Below are positions 42,001-50,878 of a stretch of 64,000 bases of DNA, piece by piece. How positions within the stretch are numbered: the first letter of the stretch is position 1; each line of letters opens with the position of its first letter. A model generated the notes under the pieces. The model ran no database searches and was not told the origin of the DNA. It saw only the letters and a program-made list of their open reading frames with translations. Source of the DNA: Shewanella aquimarina (lineage in GTDB: Bacteria > Pseudomonadota > Gammaproteobacteria > Enterobacterales > Shewanellaceae); assembly GCF_023349185.1 (NCBI RefSeq), contig NZ_JAKIKY010000008.1, positions 124,001 through 188,000 on the forward strand, in the 5' to 3' direction. Both the position numbers and the translations under genes were made by a program.

Positions 42001-42091
42001 TCATGAACGACAGGCTGCCGCCAATCAGGAGTAGCAGGGCAAACATCCAACTGATCACCTTGTGGGTGATCGAATACTCGGCAAAATTCAT
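39017..42091 (-). CDS. RND efflux permease (HAE-1 type)
   Basis: A 1024-residue inner-membrane proton-driven pump with 12 helices and two large periplasmic loops. The N-terminus (EYSITHKVISWMFALLLLIGG) and the central GMLVDNAIVVTEG carry the proton-relay Asp expected in helix 4. Length is normal for the family. It begins 3 bases after the adaptor gene stop, with GAGGTG 8 bases before its ATG. The branch cannot be assigned to drugs or metals from sequence, although it lacks the metal-pump (CusA) signature residues I would expect. Confidence 0.92.
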   Translation of the reverse strand: MNFAEYSITHKVISWMFALLLLIGGSLSFMSLGQLEFPEFTIKEALVVTAYPGASPEQVEEEVTLPLEDALQQLDGVKHITSINSAGLSQIQIEMEDKYDAEKLPQIWDLVRRKVSDTQGSLPSGAMTPQVIDDFGDVYGILLNLSGDGYSERELENYADFLRRELVLVDGIKRVNIAGIVDQQVVVEISTQKINALGLNQDYIYGLINSQNVVSNAGSIRVGDNRIRIHPTGEFDSVEALSRLVVSAPGSAKLIYLGDIANIYKAMDETPSNLYHSGGDMALSVGIAFSSGVNVVKVGEAVNLKMLELGDELPVGMTLTTVYDQSKMVDQTINGFLVNLAESIAIVIGVLLIFMGLRSGLLMGLVLLLTILGTFIMMKVLNIELQIISLGALIIALGMLVDNAIVVTEGILIGLKRGQSRLETAKQVITQTQWPLLGATVIAIIAFAPIGLSDNATGEFCISLFLVLLISLFISWINAMTLTPFFCDLLFKDGEIPDEADSDPYKGWLFQLYRASLSLAMRFRGLTLLVVLLALVGSVMGFGQVKNVFFPASNTPIFFVDVWMPEGSDIKATEALLGRIEQDLMAEQQKQDAGLVNITSVVGQGAQRFVLPYVPEKGYAAYGQLLIEMSNLETLNAYMRRLEQDLVQHYPEAEYRFKYMENGPSPAAKIEARFYGEDPEVLRQLAQQASEIFLAEPSATSVRHNWRNQVTLVRPQLALAQARETGISKQDLDNALLTNFSGKQVGLYRENSHLLPIIARAPSDERLNADSISALQVWSTENNVFVPISQVVSDFATEWENPLIMRRDRKRVISVLADPVNGSNETADSVFRKLRDKVEAISLPAGYELEWGGEYETSSEAQQSVFSSIPMGYLAMFLITVLLFNSVRQPLVIWFTVPLALIGVVSGLLLFDAPFSFMALLGLLSLTGMIIKNGIVLVDQINLELSQGKQAYQAVFDSSVSRVRPVLMAAITTMLGMIPLLPDAFFGSMAITIIFGLGFASVLTLVVLPVTYTLVFGIKVPKRA

Positions 42092-42094
42092 CGG

Positions 42095-43177
42095 TTAAAC
42101 ACCTCGTTGCCAGCGCAGAGGCTTGACCTGTTGATGCTCGCTGAGCTGGGCCACACCGGCGACCACCACACGGTCGCCCACTGTCAGGCCCTGGGTGATC
42201 TCTATGCCCTCACTGGTGACCTTACCCAGGCTTACCTCGCGAGAACTCACCTGGCCAGTGCCCAGATCATAGGTCCAAACGATAGGCGTGCCGTCTTGAT
42301 CCCGCTTGAGTACGGCGCTCGGCGGTACTACGGCGCTCTTCTTGTCGGCATCGGGGCCGGCAATATCCAGCACCAGCTGGGCGCTCATGCCCGGCAGTAC
42401 GCTAAATTCGGTCGGGGTCGGTAGGGTAAACACCACCTCATAGCTCTGGGTACCCGGAGTGACTTGGGTGGCGAACTCCTTGAGACGCGCGGCATACTGC
42501 TGCTCCGGGTGGTTGCTAAAGGTCACCATAGGCAGCGAAGGCGAATGGGGATTAAAGGAGGTCACACGGCTGGCCAGCGACTCTGGCACCTGGATCACCA
42601 CGTCGATGAAACGATCTTTTTGTAACACCAGAATCGGCTGGTTGGCCTGCACTATCTGGAAATTTTCTATCTTGGTCTTGGCGACCGTGCCGCTAAAGGG
42701 CGCCTTGATCACCGTATAGCTCAGCTGATCCTGGGCGCTGGCCAGGTTGGCGGCGCTGGATTTCAGCTGCGCCTTGGCTAAGTCATATTCCGCCTGGGAG
42801 ATCAGCGCCTGGCGCAGCAGCTCACCCTTGCGGTTAAAGTCGGCCTGGGCCAGCTCATGATCTGCCTCGCGGTTGAGTAGGTTGTTGCGGGCGTCTCTGT
42901 CGTCCAGACGCGCCAGCACTTCGCCCTTGGTGACACGCTGACCATCCACCAGGGTGAATTCGACCAGCTGACCCGACAGGCGGAAGGAGAGCTCGGCCTG
43001 CTTGGTGGCGGCCACCTTGGCGGGGAAGCTTCTCAGGGTGCCGCTACCTAGCTCGGTGATCTCCAGCAACTTTACGGGGCGCACACTGGGCGGGGTTATC
43101 TCGGCAGATTCTGTGCTGCAACCAGCAAGTACTAGAGTCATTACGAGTAGTGAAAGTGAGGTTGTCAGGGGTTTCAT
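42095..43177 (-). CDS. RND efflux periplasmic adaptor (membrane fusion protein)
   Basis: A 360-residue lipoprotein adaptor linking the inner pump to an outer-membrane channel. Lipobox LVLAGCST. The order is a lipoyl-type half (ELSFRLSGQLVEFTLVDGQRVTKGEVLARLDDRDA), a helical hairpin and the second half ending with GDRVVVAGVAQL. The start at 43177 has GGAG 8 bases upstream; the open frame to 43243 is not needed. No outer-membrane channel gene accompanies the pair, so TolC-type sharing is likely. Confidence 0.9.
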   Translation of the reverse strand: MKPLTTSLSLLVMTLVLAGCSTESAEITPPSVRPVKLLEITELGSGTLRSFPAKVAATKQAELSFRLSGQLVEFTLVDGQRVTKGEVLARLDDRDARNNLLNREADHELAQADFNRKGELLRQALISQAEYDLAKAQLKSSAANLASAQDQLSYTVIKAPFSGTVAKTKIENFQIVQANQPILVLQKDRFIDVVIQVPESLASRVTSFNPHSPSLPMVTFSNHPEQQYAARLKEFATQVTPGTQSYEVVFTLPTPTEFSVLPGMSAQLVLDIAGPDADKKSAVVPPSAVLKRDQDGTPIVWTYDLGTGQVSSREVSLGKVTSEGIEITQGLTVGDRVVVAGVAQLSEHQQVKPLRWQRGV

Positions 43178-43252
43178 ATCGTAAACTCCATTAATTGTGA
43201 CAAGGTGTATCTCATGGCTGGCTAAGATAGCAGCGCGATACATCTATTAAAA

Positions 43253-43310
43253 TGGAATTATGTGGAACTGTGGGTTCCATAAAATGAAACTATATTGACT
43301 TGATTTACCC
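43253..43310. promoter_or_regulatory. Candidate LysR operator and divergent promoters
   Basis: Between the pump operon and the LysR gene. An inverted repeat TGGAAC (43263-43268) and GTTCCA (43274-43279), with another half-site TGGAA at 43253, form a dyad in the AT-rich spacer. Position suggests that the adjacent regulator binds here. Confidence 0.5.
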
Positions 43311-43366
43311 TGATGTGTGTGTGCAAAGTAATAGGCAATCAGGTTTAGCGTGTTAGTGAGTCAGTG

Positions 43367-44311
43367 ATGAAAACCGAAGATATTGCCCTGTTCCACCGTA
43401 TCGTCGAGACGGGTAGCCTGGTCGAGGCGGCCGATATACTCAATGTGCCTAAATCGACCCTGAGTCGTCGTCTGCAGGCGCTGGAAGATGAGCTCAATGT
43501 GAAGCTGTTTCATCGCCAGAGCCGGGCCATGACCCTCACCGCATCCGGCAGTCATTTCTACAACAAGACCACTCCCTTACTGGCGACCCTGGAGCAGACC
43601 TTCTCAGAGCTGTCGGGGGGCGAGGCCGCAGTGTCTGGACACCTGCGCATCCTGATCTTCCCCATTCCCGAGATCCTCTATATCACCCATGCCATCTTTG
43701 CGTTTATGGATCTGAATCCGGCGCTGACGGTGGAGATCATCGTCAGCTCAGAGCCCAAGGATATGATCCGCAACAATATCGATCTGGCCTTCATGCTCGA
43801 GGATGCCTTTAACGAAAATGAGATGGTGGCGCGCCACCTGATCACTGAAACCGTACACTTCTTTGCCAGTCCAGAGTATCTGGCGCGTGCAGGCCACCCC
43901 ACTAAACCAGAGGAGTTGTCGGAGCACAACGCGATTTTGTTTCGCTACCCCAACGGGCGGATCTTCAACGAAGTCCCCTTCGGTAAAGACAGGATACTGT
44001 CGGTGTCGGGCAATCTCTGCGTCAACAGTCTCGATACCTGTCTAGAAGCGACCCTCATGGGGCGGGGGATCTCTATGATGCCGCTGCCGATAGCCCAGGA
44101 GTATGTGGAGCAGGGCAAGTTGGTGATGCTATTTGAAGATATCGAACCCTATGAGGGTAAGTGCTTCCTGGTCTATCCGTCGCGGCGTTTCATCAGCCTC
44201 GCCAGTCAGCGCTTCATCGACCACATGATGCGGGCGTTAGAGGAGTGTATTCAAAACGGCGCCTGTGACCGCGAAGCCAGAACCAAGGGCGTGATCAAGC
44301 CGCTCTCCTAA
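43367..44311 (+). CDS. LysR family transcriptional regulator
   Basis: A 314-residue regulator: N-terminal winged helix (FHRIVETGSLVEAADILNVPKSTLSRRLQALEDELNVKLFHRQSR) and a periplasmic-binding-like effector domain. It is divergent from the RND operon and probably controls it. An in-frame GTG at 43364 is an alternative start. The inducer is unknown. Confidence 0.9.
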   Translation: MKTEDIALFHRIVETGSLVEAADILNVPKSTLSRRLQALEDELNVKLFHRQSRAMTLTASGSHFYNKTTPLLATLEQTFSELSGGEAAVSGHLRILIFPIPEILYITHAIFAFMDLNPALTVEIIVSSEPKDMIRNNIDLAFMLEDAFNENEMVARHLITETVHFFASPEYLARAGHPTKPEELSEHNAILFRYPNGRIFNEVPFGKDRILSVSGNLCVNSLDTCLEATLMGRGISMMPLPIAQEYVEQGKLVMLFEDIEPYEGKCFLVYPSRRFISLASQRFIDHMMRALEECIQNGACDREARTKGVIKPLS

Positions 44312-44472
44312 GCTGGCATTGATGACAACTCGGCTCGAGAAGGCCGATAACCGGGAGCCATCATCAGGCTCTCCGGTATCACTGCCAGTGCTACCGACCA
44401 TATCAGCGTAAACATCATCAGCCGCGACTCAATTCCTCTCAAATAAAAGCTTTGCCAAACATGGCGAAGGCG

Positions 44473-45840
44473 CTAACGCTTGTAGATCTCCACATGCTCA
44501 GGCGTGGTGTCAGGTTCAGTGATGCGGCTGGCCAGGATATAACAGGCGATACCCATCACGGCATTGGTAATAGGCAGCGCCAGCAGCAGACCCTTAACCC
44601 CGCCTAGGTAGGAGCCAAGCGCCGCCAGCGGCAACAGCAGCAGAAACAGGCGGCAGAGGTTAAGCACCAATGAGCTCATGGGCCTGTGGTAGGCGTTGAG
44701 CGAGGTGGCGGTGAGGATCACCATGCCCAGCGGGCCATAGGCGGCGGGCAGGGCGATGACATAGAAGGCGAGCCACTCGATCACCTGGGGATCTTTACTG
44801 AACAGCTGGGCGATAGGGTTTGCCAGCAGCGCCAGCGGCAGGTAGATCAGGGTCTGGAACACCAGCACGAAACGCAGTGACAGCATGAGGGCGTCGCGGG
44901 CGCGCTCCGTCTGTCCCGCCCCCAGGTTTTGGGCGATGAAGGGCACCAGGCTGGAGGAGAGCGCCATCACGGCGATCAGCAGTACCGACTCAAGGCGGGT
45001 ACCGGCGCCGAAGGCCGCCACCGCGCTGTGGTCGATGCGGGCCAGCATGGCCATGATGATGGCGTTAGCCACAGGGTTGAGCAGGTTCATCAGCGCCGCC
45101 GGTTGGGCGATATGGGCCAGCTGGCGCCAGTTGCAGTGAATCCGCTGCAGATTAAATTCGGCAAAGTCCACCAGGTTACGCTTGATGATCAACAGGTATC
45201 CCGACAAGGACAGCGCCACTATCCAGGAGGCCAGGGTGGCGATGGCTGCGCCCTGAATTTCCAGGCGTGGGAAGGGCCCAATGCCGAAGATCAGCAAGGG
45301 GTCGAGCACCAGGTTGATCAGCGCCGCCAGCGCCATGATCTTGGCCGGTGACTTGGTATCGCCCGTGGCGCGCAGCCCTTGGTTACCCACCATCAAGAGC
45401 ACCAGCAGCGGCGCCCCCAGATACCAGAGAAACATATAGTCGCGGATCAGCGGCAGGCTGAGTTCGTTGGCCCCCAGCAGGCTAAACAGCGGGCCGATAA
45501 ACAGGCTGCCCAGCAGCGAGATGGCGGCGATCAGCCAGAAGGTGATCAGCAGGGCGTCATGCAGAAACACCCTTGCCTTGGGGCTGTTGCCGCTGCCGAT
45601 GAGGCGGCCAAGATTAGTCGATACCCCGGCGCCTATGCCGATGGCGATGCTGGAAACAATCAGGGTGACCGGAAAGGTAAAGCTGATGGCGGCCAGGGCT
45701 TCTGTGCCTAACTGGCTGATAAAAAAGGTGTCTACAAGGCTGAACCCAAGAATGGTGAGAATACCAATCAGGTTCGGGAGGCTCATATTTAGCAGTACAC
45801 GACCGATTGGCTGACTGAGCAGCCCGTGTCTGTCTCTCAT
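44473..45840 (-). CDS. MATE family efflux transporter
   Basis: A 455-residue inner-membrane protein with about 12 helices of the MATE family. The start reads GRVLLNMSLPNLIGILTILGFSLVDTFFISQLG, which is typical, and the second half repeats the same pattern (AAALMNLLNPVANAIIM). It exports organic cations or drugs with Na+ or H+; substrate unknown. It stands alone. Confidence 0.88.
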   Translation of the reverse strand: MRDRHGLLSQPIGRVLLNMSLPNLIGILTILGFSLVDTFFISQLGTEALAAISFTFPVTLIVSSIAIGIGAGVSTNLGRLIGSGNSPKARVFLHDALLITFWLIAAISLLGSLFIGPLFSLLGANELSLPLIRDYMFLWYLGAPLLVLLMVGNQGLRATGDTKSPAKIMALAALINLVLDPLLIFGIGPFPRLEIQGAAIATLASWIVALSLSGYLLIIKRNLVDFAEFNLQRIHCNWRQLAHIAQPAALMNLLNPVANAIIMAMLARIDHSAVAAFGAGTRLESVLLIAVMALSSSLVPFIAQNLGAGQTERARDALMLSLRFVLVFQTLIYLPLALLANPIAQLFSKDPQVIEWLAFYVIALPAAYGPLGMVILTATSLNAYHRPMSSLVLNLCRLFLLLLPLAALGSYLGGVKGLLLALPITNAVMGIACYILASRITEPDTTPEHVEIYKR

Positions 45841-45942
45841 GTAAGTGAAATGCCTAGGTAACAGAAGGAGGGCAATTCTATCAGGAATGGCTGATCTTTT
45901 ATAAAACCCAGTTAAAAAAAATCAGATTTTTTTTGTAAAGCC

Positions 45943-45971
45943 CTTGGATCTCAGCAACCCCATCCCCATAT
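45943..45971 (+). promoter_or_regulatory. Sigma-32 (heat-shock) promoter of groESL
   Basis: The -35 element CTTGGAT (45943-45949; consensus CTTGAAA) and the -10 element CCCCATAT (45964-45971; consensus CCCCATNT) are separated by 14 bases, within the 13-15 usual for RpoH. Confidence 0.8.
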
Positions 45972-45983
45972 ATCGAACATCCC

Positions 45984-46015
45984 GCGGCGAAAGCGAAGTC
46001 GCCGCACTTTTTTTT
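45984..46015 (+). promoter_or_regulatory. Terminator-like hairpin in the groES leader
   Basis: Stem GCGGCGA (45984-45990) / TCGCCGC (45999-46005), 8-base loop, then a run of eight T (46008-46015). It lies 12 bases after the -10, inside the transcript leader. It may be an attenuator, a 5' stability element, or a temperature-sensitive structure. There is no sign of an alternative anti-terminator arm. Confidence 0.6.
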
Positions 46016-46066
46016 GATAAACCGCCAACGTTTGTTGGGCAAAAAAATCATTAGGAGAGTCCGTAG

Positions 46067-46357
46067 ATGAATATTCGTCCATTACATGACCGCGTCATTG
46101 TTAAGCGTTCTGAAGTTGAATCAAAATCAGCCGGTGGCATCGTACTGACAGGTAGTGCAGCCGAGCAGTCAACTCGCGGTGAAGTTCTCGCTGTAGGCAA
46201 TGGCCGAATTCTTGAAAATGGCACTGTGCAGCCACTCGACGTGAAAGTGGGTGACATAGTGATCTTCAACGAAGGTTATGGCGTGAAGAAAGAGAAGATC
46301 GACGGTGAAGAGGTCTTGATCCTTTCTGAATCAGATTTAATGGCTGTAGTGGAATAA
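46067..46357 (+). CDS. groES: Co-chaperonin GroES
   Basis: A 96-residue GroES, the heptameric lid of the GroEL folding chamber. [14 protein letters not shown], the mobile loop around [16 protein letters not shown], and [25 protein letters not shown] are standard. AGGAGA lies 8 bases before the ATG. First gene of the groESL operon. Confidence 0.98.
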   Translation: MNIRPLHDRVIVKRSEVESKSAGGIVLTGSAAEQSTRGEVLAVGNGRILENGTVQPLDVKVGDIVIFNEGYGVKKEKIDGEEVLILSESDLMAVVE

Positions 46358-46393
46358 TCCACTCAATATCCCGTTTAACCAGAATTTTATTAA

Positions 46394-48055
<1,662 letters not shown>

Positions 48056-48163
48056 ATTTTACGGGCCTAAATCTGTGATAGCTGCGTTGCTTCACCACTC
48101 GTTTAGACTGCTAAACGTCGCGGTAAAGCGCCTTGCTCTAACAAGATTTATCCCACGTAAAAT
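48056..48163. repeat. Intergenic repeat, copy A (imperfect palindrome)
   Basis: About 108 bases that begin directly behind the groEL stop. The outer ends ATTTTACGGG and CCCACGTAAAAT are complementary, the inner arms GTTGCTTCACC and GGTAAAGCGCC partly so, and the centre GTTTAG-ACTG-CTAAAC is a short dyad. Core CTAAACGTCGCGG at 48111 recurs in copies B and C. Confidence 0.75.
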
Positions 48164-48206
48164 ACTCTGCTGGTCTTAAGCCTAACAGCCTAAAACCAAA
48201 TGAATG

Positions 48207-48246
48207 AGAAGCCCCGGTATCGTAAGATATCGGGGCTTCTTCTTTT
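48207..48246 (+). terminator. Strong terminator of groESL
   Basis: Stem AGAAGCCCCGGTATC with GATATCGGGGCTTCT, followed by TCTTTTT. It lies between repeat copies A and B. Confidence 0.85.
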
Positions 48247-48264
48247 TGTGGTGAGAGAGTGAGT

Positions 48265-48359
48265 AGCGTTGTGTTGCCACATGCTTGTAAGGTATTAGCA
48301 GACAGCTAAACGTCGCGGCAAGATGCCTTGCTCTAAAACGATTTTTCCTGCGCTAGAAC
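48265..48359. repeat. Intergenic repeat, copy B
   Basis: Shares CACATGCTTGTAAGG and TATTAGCAG with copy C, and the core CTAAACGTCGCGGCAAGATG plus CCTTGCTCTAAAAC (from 48306) with A and C. The 5' arm is less complementary than in copy A. Confidence 0.7.
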
Positions 48360-48378
48360 ATCTGTTCCATAGGCCTGA

Positions 48379-48402
48379 GTGCTTAGCTAAATCACTAAGC
48401 AC
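48379..48402. other. Hairpin between repeat copies
   Basis: GTGCTTAG (48379-48386) / CTAAGCAC (48395-48402), perfect 8-bp stem. Confidence 0.5.
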
Positions 48403-48415
48403 AACACCTAAAAAG

Positions 48416-48449
48416 AAAATCCCTGATACTTCACAGTGTCAGGGATTTT
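48416..48449. terminator. Terminator-like hairpin
   Basis: Stem AAAATCCCTGATAC / GTGTCAGGGATTTT with a 6-base loop and one G-T pair. Nearly symmetric, so it could stop transcription from either side; no gene ends directly before it. Confidence 0.6.
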
Positions 48450-48467
48450 GTATTAGGGGGAGAGTAC

Positions 48468-48562
48468 GCTGCATTGCTTCACCACATGCATGTAAGGTAT
48501 TAGCAGTGTACTAAACGTCGCGGTAAAGCGCCTTGCTCTAACAACATTTTCCCATGTAAAAC
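48468..48562. repeat. Intergenic repeat, copy C
   Basis: Same family as A and B; core at 48511-48544. It ends CCCATGTAAAAC, close to the CCCACGTAAAAT end of copy A. Copies B and C are about 200 bases apart, like A and B. Confidence 0.72.
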
Positions 48563-48971
48563 ATTTTGGTGACTCTAAAGGTAACTATTTGAGAAAAAGA
48601 ACATGTGAGTGTGGGCTGTTCTTTCATTACTTGATTTTGTGAAAATTATTTGAGTTAGACCTGTTTAACCGGTGTATAAGATTGAAAAGGAGTAAAATAA
48701 AAGTATTTTATTTCGCCTGGTTGTGTCTTTCTAGTTGTTTTGTATGGTGGTTCTACAGAGTAGAGTGCTTTTTATAGAACTAGCGACTATAAAAAACATT
48801 ATAAATTGGTGTTTGCAGGATAGTTAACCTATGACAATTGTCGTGAAACACTGTTATTAAGTTACATTTAGTAAATATTACCTTATAAAAATACAAAAAA
48901 TGCTTGAACTTGGGAATAGTTGTGTTAGATTTTTCCTGTGGGTGTTATTCGCCCATTTGCATTGTTTAATT
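48563..48971. other. AT-rich stretch without genes
   Basis: Clearly more AT-rich than the flanks. It contains small dyads (AAAATA-AAAG-TATTTT near 48693, GACAATTGTC near 48833) and a 6-bp hairpin TGGGTG / CGCCCA (48939-48955). No reading frame with a ribosome site is seen. It forms the left part of a presumed acquired island and probably holds the promoter of the retron-like locus. Confidence 0.5.
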
Positions 48972-48998
48972 AAGTGTAAGCGTATAAGTGTAAGCGTA
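48972..48998. repeat. 13-bp direct repeat
   Basis: AAGTGTAAGCGTA occurs twice with one base between, 5 bp before the predicted retron RNA pairing arm. Confidence 0.7.
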
Positions 48999-49002
48999 AC
49001 TA

Positions 49003-49184
49003 AACAGAAAATCGATGCTCTGTCAGAGCGAACCTATTTTAGGTTCATGACCCGCCTCCGTGCACTATAAATCGCAGCCCCCGCGGCACGCGCTCTCCGC
49101 GCAGAAAAATGCGTTTTTTTAGGCGACGGTTGTCTGGCGCTGAAGAGAGAAGTCGGCTCAACGGTTATTACAAATATTTCTGTT
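49003..49184 (+). ncRNA. Candidate retron msr-msd RNA
   Basis: A structured, locally GC-rich segment upstream of the reverse transcriptase cluster. Its ends AACAGAAA (49003-49010) and TTTCTGTT (49177-49184) are perfectly complementary, as a1/a2 arms would be. Inside are a 5-bp hairpin GCTCT-GTC-AGAGC (49017-49029), a 7-bp hairpin GAACCTA-TTT-TAGGTTC (49030-49046), and CGCA-GAAAAA-TGCG near 49100. About 180 bases is normal for such an RNA. I could not find one long msd stem, and the GC-rich part might be a dispersed repeat, so this is tentative. Confidence 0.4.
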
Positions 49185-49232
49185 CCTGATATTGGTCTGG
49201 CGAATTTCCATAACAATAGAAGGAGACATAAA

Positions 49233-49436
49233 ATGTCATTTAGCTTTAAATTGCTTTACGCAAAATCACGTGAAAACACAGACCTTTCAGTTGAGATAAA
49301 TTGTGAGGATTCTGAATTGCAAAATAACCAGAGCCCAAAGGTGTGGCTAGAACTTGTTAAAGACTGGCTCCCTTTGGCTATTAGTGTTGCAGGAATAGTG
49401 TTACCCTTCTTTGGTGTACCTTTTCCGACATTCTAG
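49233..49436 (+). CDS. Small membrane-anchored protein of the retron-like locus
   Basis: A 67-residue protein: a polar N-terminal half rich in Glu, Asp and Asn and one C-terminal hydrophobic helix (LPLAISVAGIVLPFFGVPF, about 46-64). AAGGAG lies 7 bases before the ATG, a strong ribosome site. It sits between the candidate RNA and the RT gene, 39 bases before the RT start. By position it could be the membrane effector of the system; there is no homology evidence. Confidence 0.6.
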   Translation: MSFSFKLLYAKSRENTDLSVEINCEDSELQNNQSPKVWLELVKDWLPLAISVAGIVLPFFGVPFPTF

Positions 49437-49475
49437 TAGCTGACTTCTCTTCTTTCATCTAACTGAGTGAAAGGA

Positions 49476-50663
49476 ATGGATAAACCTTATTACCCATGTG
49501 ATTCAATAGGTTCGGTTGAGGTTTTGGCTAAAACCCTTGGCCTGCACCCTAAGCATCTTATAAGTATTGCTGATAAAGCGGAAGAATCTTATACAACCTT
49601 TCTCTTACCACCTAATAAGAAAACTGGTAAAGAAAGGGAGGTGCGTGAAGCTAAATTTGAGCTTAAGCGTATTCAGAAACGCATCAACTCACGAATTTTT
49701 GAGCATGTAATATTTCCTGAATATTTGCAAGGTGGTTTAAAGGCTACCCTTGTTCAGGGGCGTGACTATGTTGAAAATGCCAGTATACATAGCCGATGTC
49801 ATACACTGATTAATTTGGACGTGCGGAACTTCTATCCGAATATAAAGTCAAGTAGCGTACGAGATGTCTTCAAACAGTTTTTTAGGTTTAGTGATGAAGT
49901 TGTGGATTTACTCGTTAAATTAACGACTTATAGAGGTTCCATTCCACAAGGTGGATGTACCTCTAGTTATTTAGCTAATTTAGTCTTTTTTAATAACGAG
50001 TATCATTTAGTTAGTAAGTTGAGAGGGCAGGGGCTTACATACTCTAGACTTTTAGATGATATAACAATTTCTTCTGTAAAAAGATTAACAAAAGATACCA
50101 GTACGGAAGTTATAAAACTTGTTGCTGCAATGCTTAAAAAGCAAAATTTGAGATTGAATGGAAAGAAAACATCAGTTTCATTCAGGAATGATCTTAGTGC
50201 TAAATTTGAAGTGACAGGGCTTTGGATTAAACATAAGCAACCCAAAATTCGTAAGCAAGAGAGGCGTTATGTTCGACAGCTCGTCTACAATTGCGAATTA
50301 AAATCTAACCAAGACAAAACTTCTGACGAATACCACAAGCTGTGGAATAAAACATCGGGACTTGTTACTAAGCTTGAAAGGTTGGAGCATTCTCAAGCAA
50401 GAAGTTATAGGCAGCGATTGTCTGTTATATTACCTGAGTATTCGCCAATGCAATCAAATCGGTTGTTAAGGAAAGTATCCGTTGCATTGAGAGTTCCTGT
50501 TTCTCAACATCAAAAACTAGGGGTTGTAAAGAGATACAATCAGATCCAGTATCAGTTAGGTATTCTTTCTAGAACTCAGCGAAATGTTGCACGTAAAGCT
50601 CGTAAAGCGTTAGTTGCTCATTATTCTACCATTCCAACAAAATTTGAAGTTTGGGAGAGATAA
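49476..50663 (+). CDS. Retron-type reverse transcriptase, LLDD variant
   Basis: A 395-residue group-II-like RT. Motifs (ATG numbering): basic entry KKTGKEREVR (48-57), retron-specific NASIH (NAxxH, 101-105), motif A LINLDVRNFYPN with Asp 115, motif B IPQGGCTSSYLANL, motif C LLDD (192-195) and the VTG motif FEVTGLW (VTG 246-248). The catalytic box has Leu where almost all RTs have Tyr (YxDD), but both aspartates remain. NAxxH and VTG mark retron RTs. AT-rich codon use unlike the neighbours suggests transfer. Start: ATG at 49476, or GTG at 49467. Confidence 0.88.
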   Translation: MDKPYYPCDSIGSVEVLAKTLGLHPKHLISIADKAEESYTTFLLPPNKKTGKEREVREAKFELKRIQKRINSRIFEHVIFPEYLQGGLKATLVQGRDYVENASIHSRCHTLINLDVRNFYPNIKSSSVRDVFKQFFRFSDEVVDLLVKLTTYRGSIPQGGCTSSYLANLVFFNNEYHLVSKLRGQGLTYSRLLDDITISSVKRLTKDTSTEVIKLVAAMLKKQNLRLNGKKTSVSFRNDLSAKFEVTGLWIKHKQPKIRKQERRYVRQLVYNCELKSNQDKTSDEYHKLWNKTSGLVTKLERLEHSQARSYRQRLSVILPEYSPMQSNRLLRKVSVALRVPVSQHQKLGVVKRYNQIQYQLGILSRTQRNVARKARKALVAHYSTIPTKFEVWER

Positions 50664-50878
50664 TGTCTTTTTATAAAGGTTATATTAATGCGTATTGGAA
50701 CCATAAAGGTATAGGTTTTATACGTAGAGAAGCTGGTAAAGATGTCTTTTTTTCTATTGATGATATTGAAGACGTGAATAGTCTTAGTAGTCTCAGTAAT
50801 AAGTGTATTGTTGAGTTTGAAATTATGAAGACTCGAAAGGGACCTAGAGCCATTAATTTACGAATATGTGAAGATTAG
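50663..50878 (+). CDS. Cold-shock-domain-like accessory protein
   Basis: A 71-residue single-domain protein resembling CspA: GYINAYWNHKGIGFIRREAG with the RNP1-like GIGFI, then KDVFFSIDDI (RNP2-like) and a C-terminal strand GPRAINLRI. Divergent from housekeeping cold-shock proteins. Its ATG overlaps the RT stop as TAATG, so it is translationally coupled to the RT. It probably binds single-stranded RNA or DNA, perhaps the retron product. Confidence 0.8.
   Translation: MSFYKGYINAYWNHKGIGFIRREAGKDVFFSIDDIEDVNSLSSLSNKCIVEFEIMKTRKGPRAINLRICED

Noticed and set aside
48972-48998. Direct repeats as a CRISPR array or iteron origin
   Set aside because: Only two 13-bp copies one base apart; no spacers and no replication gene.
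49034-49216. Minus-strand 60-codon frame in the retron upstream region
   Set aside because: No ribosome site, low-complexity basic composition, and it lies within the candidate structured RNA.
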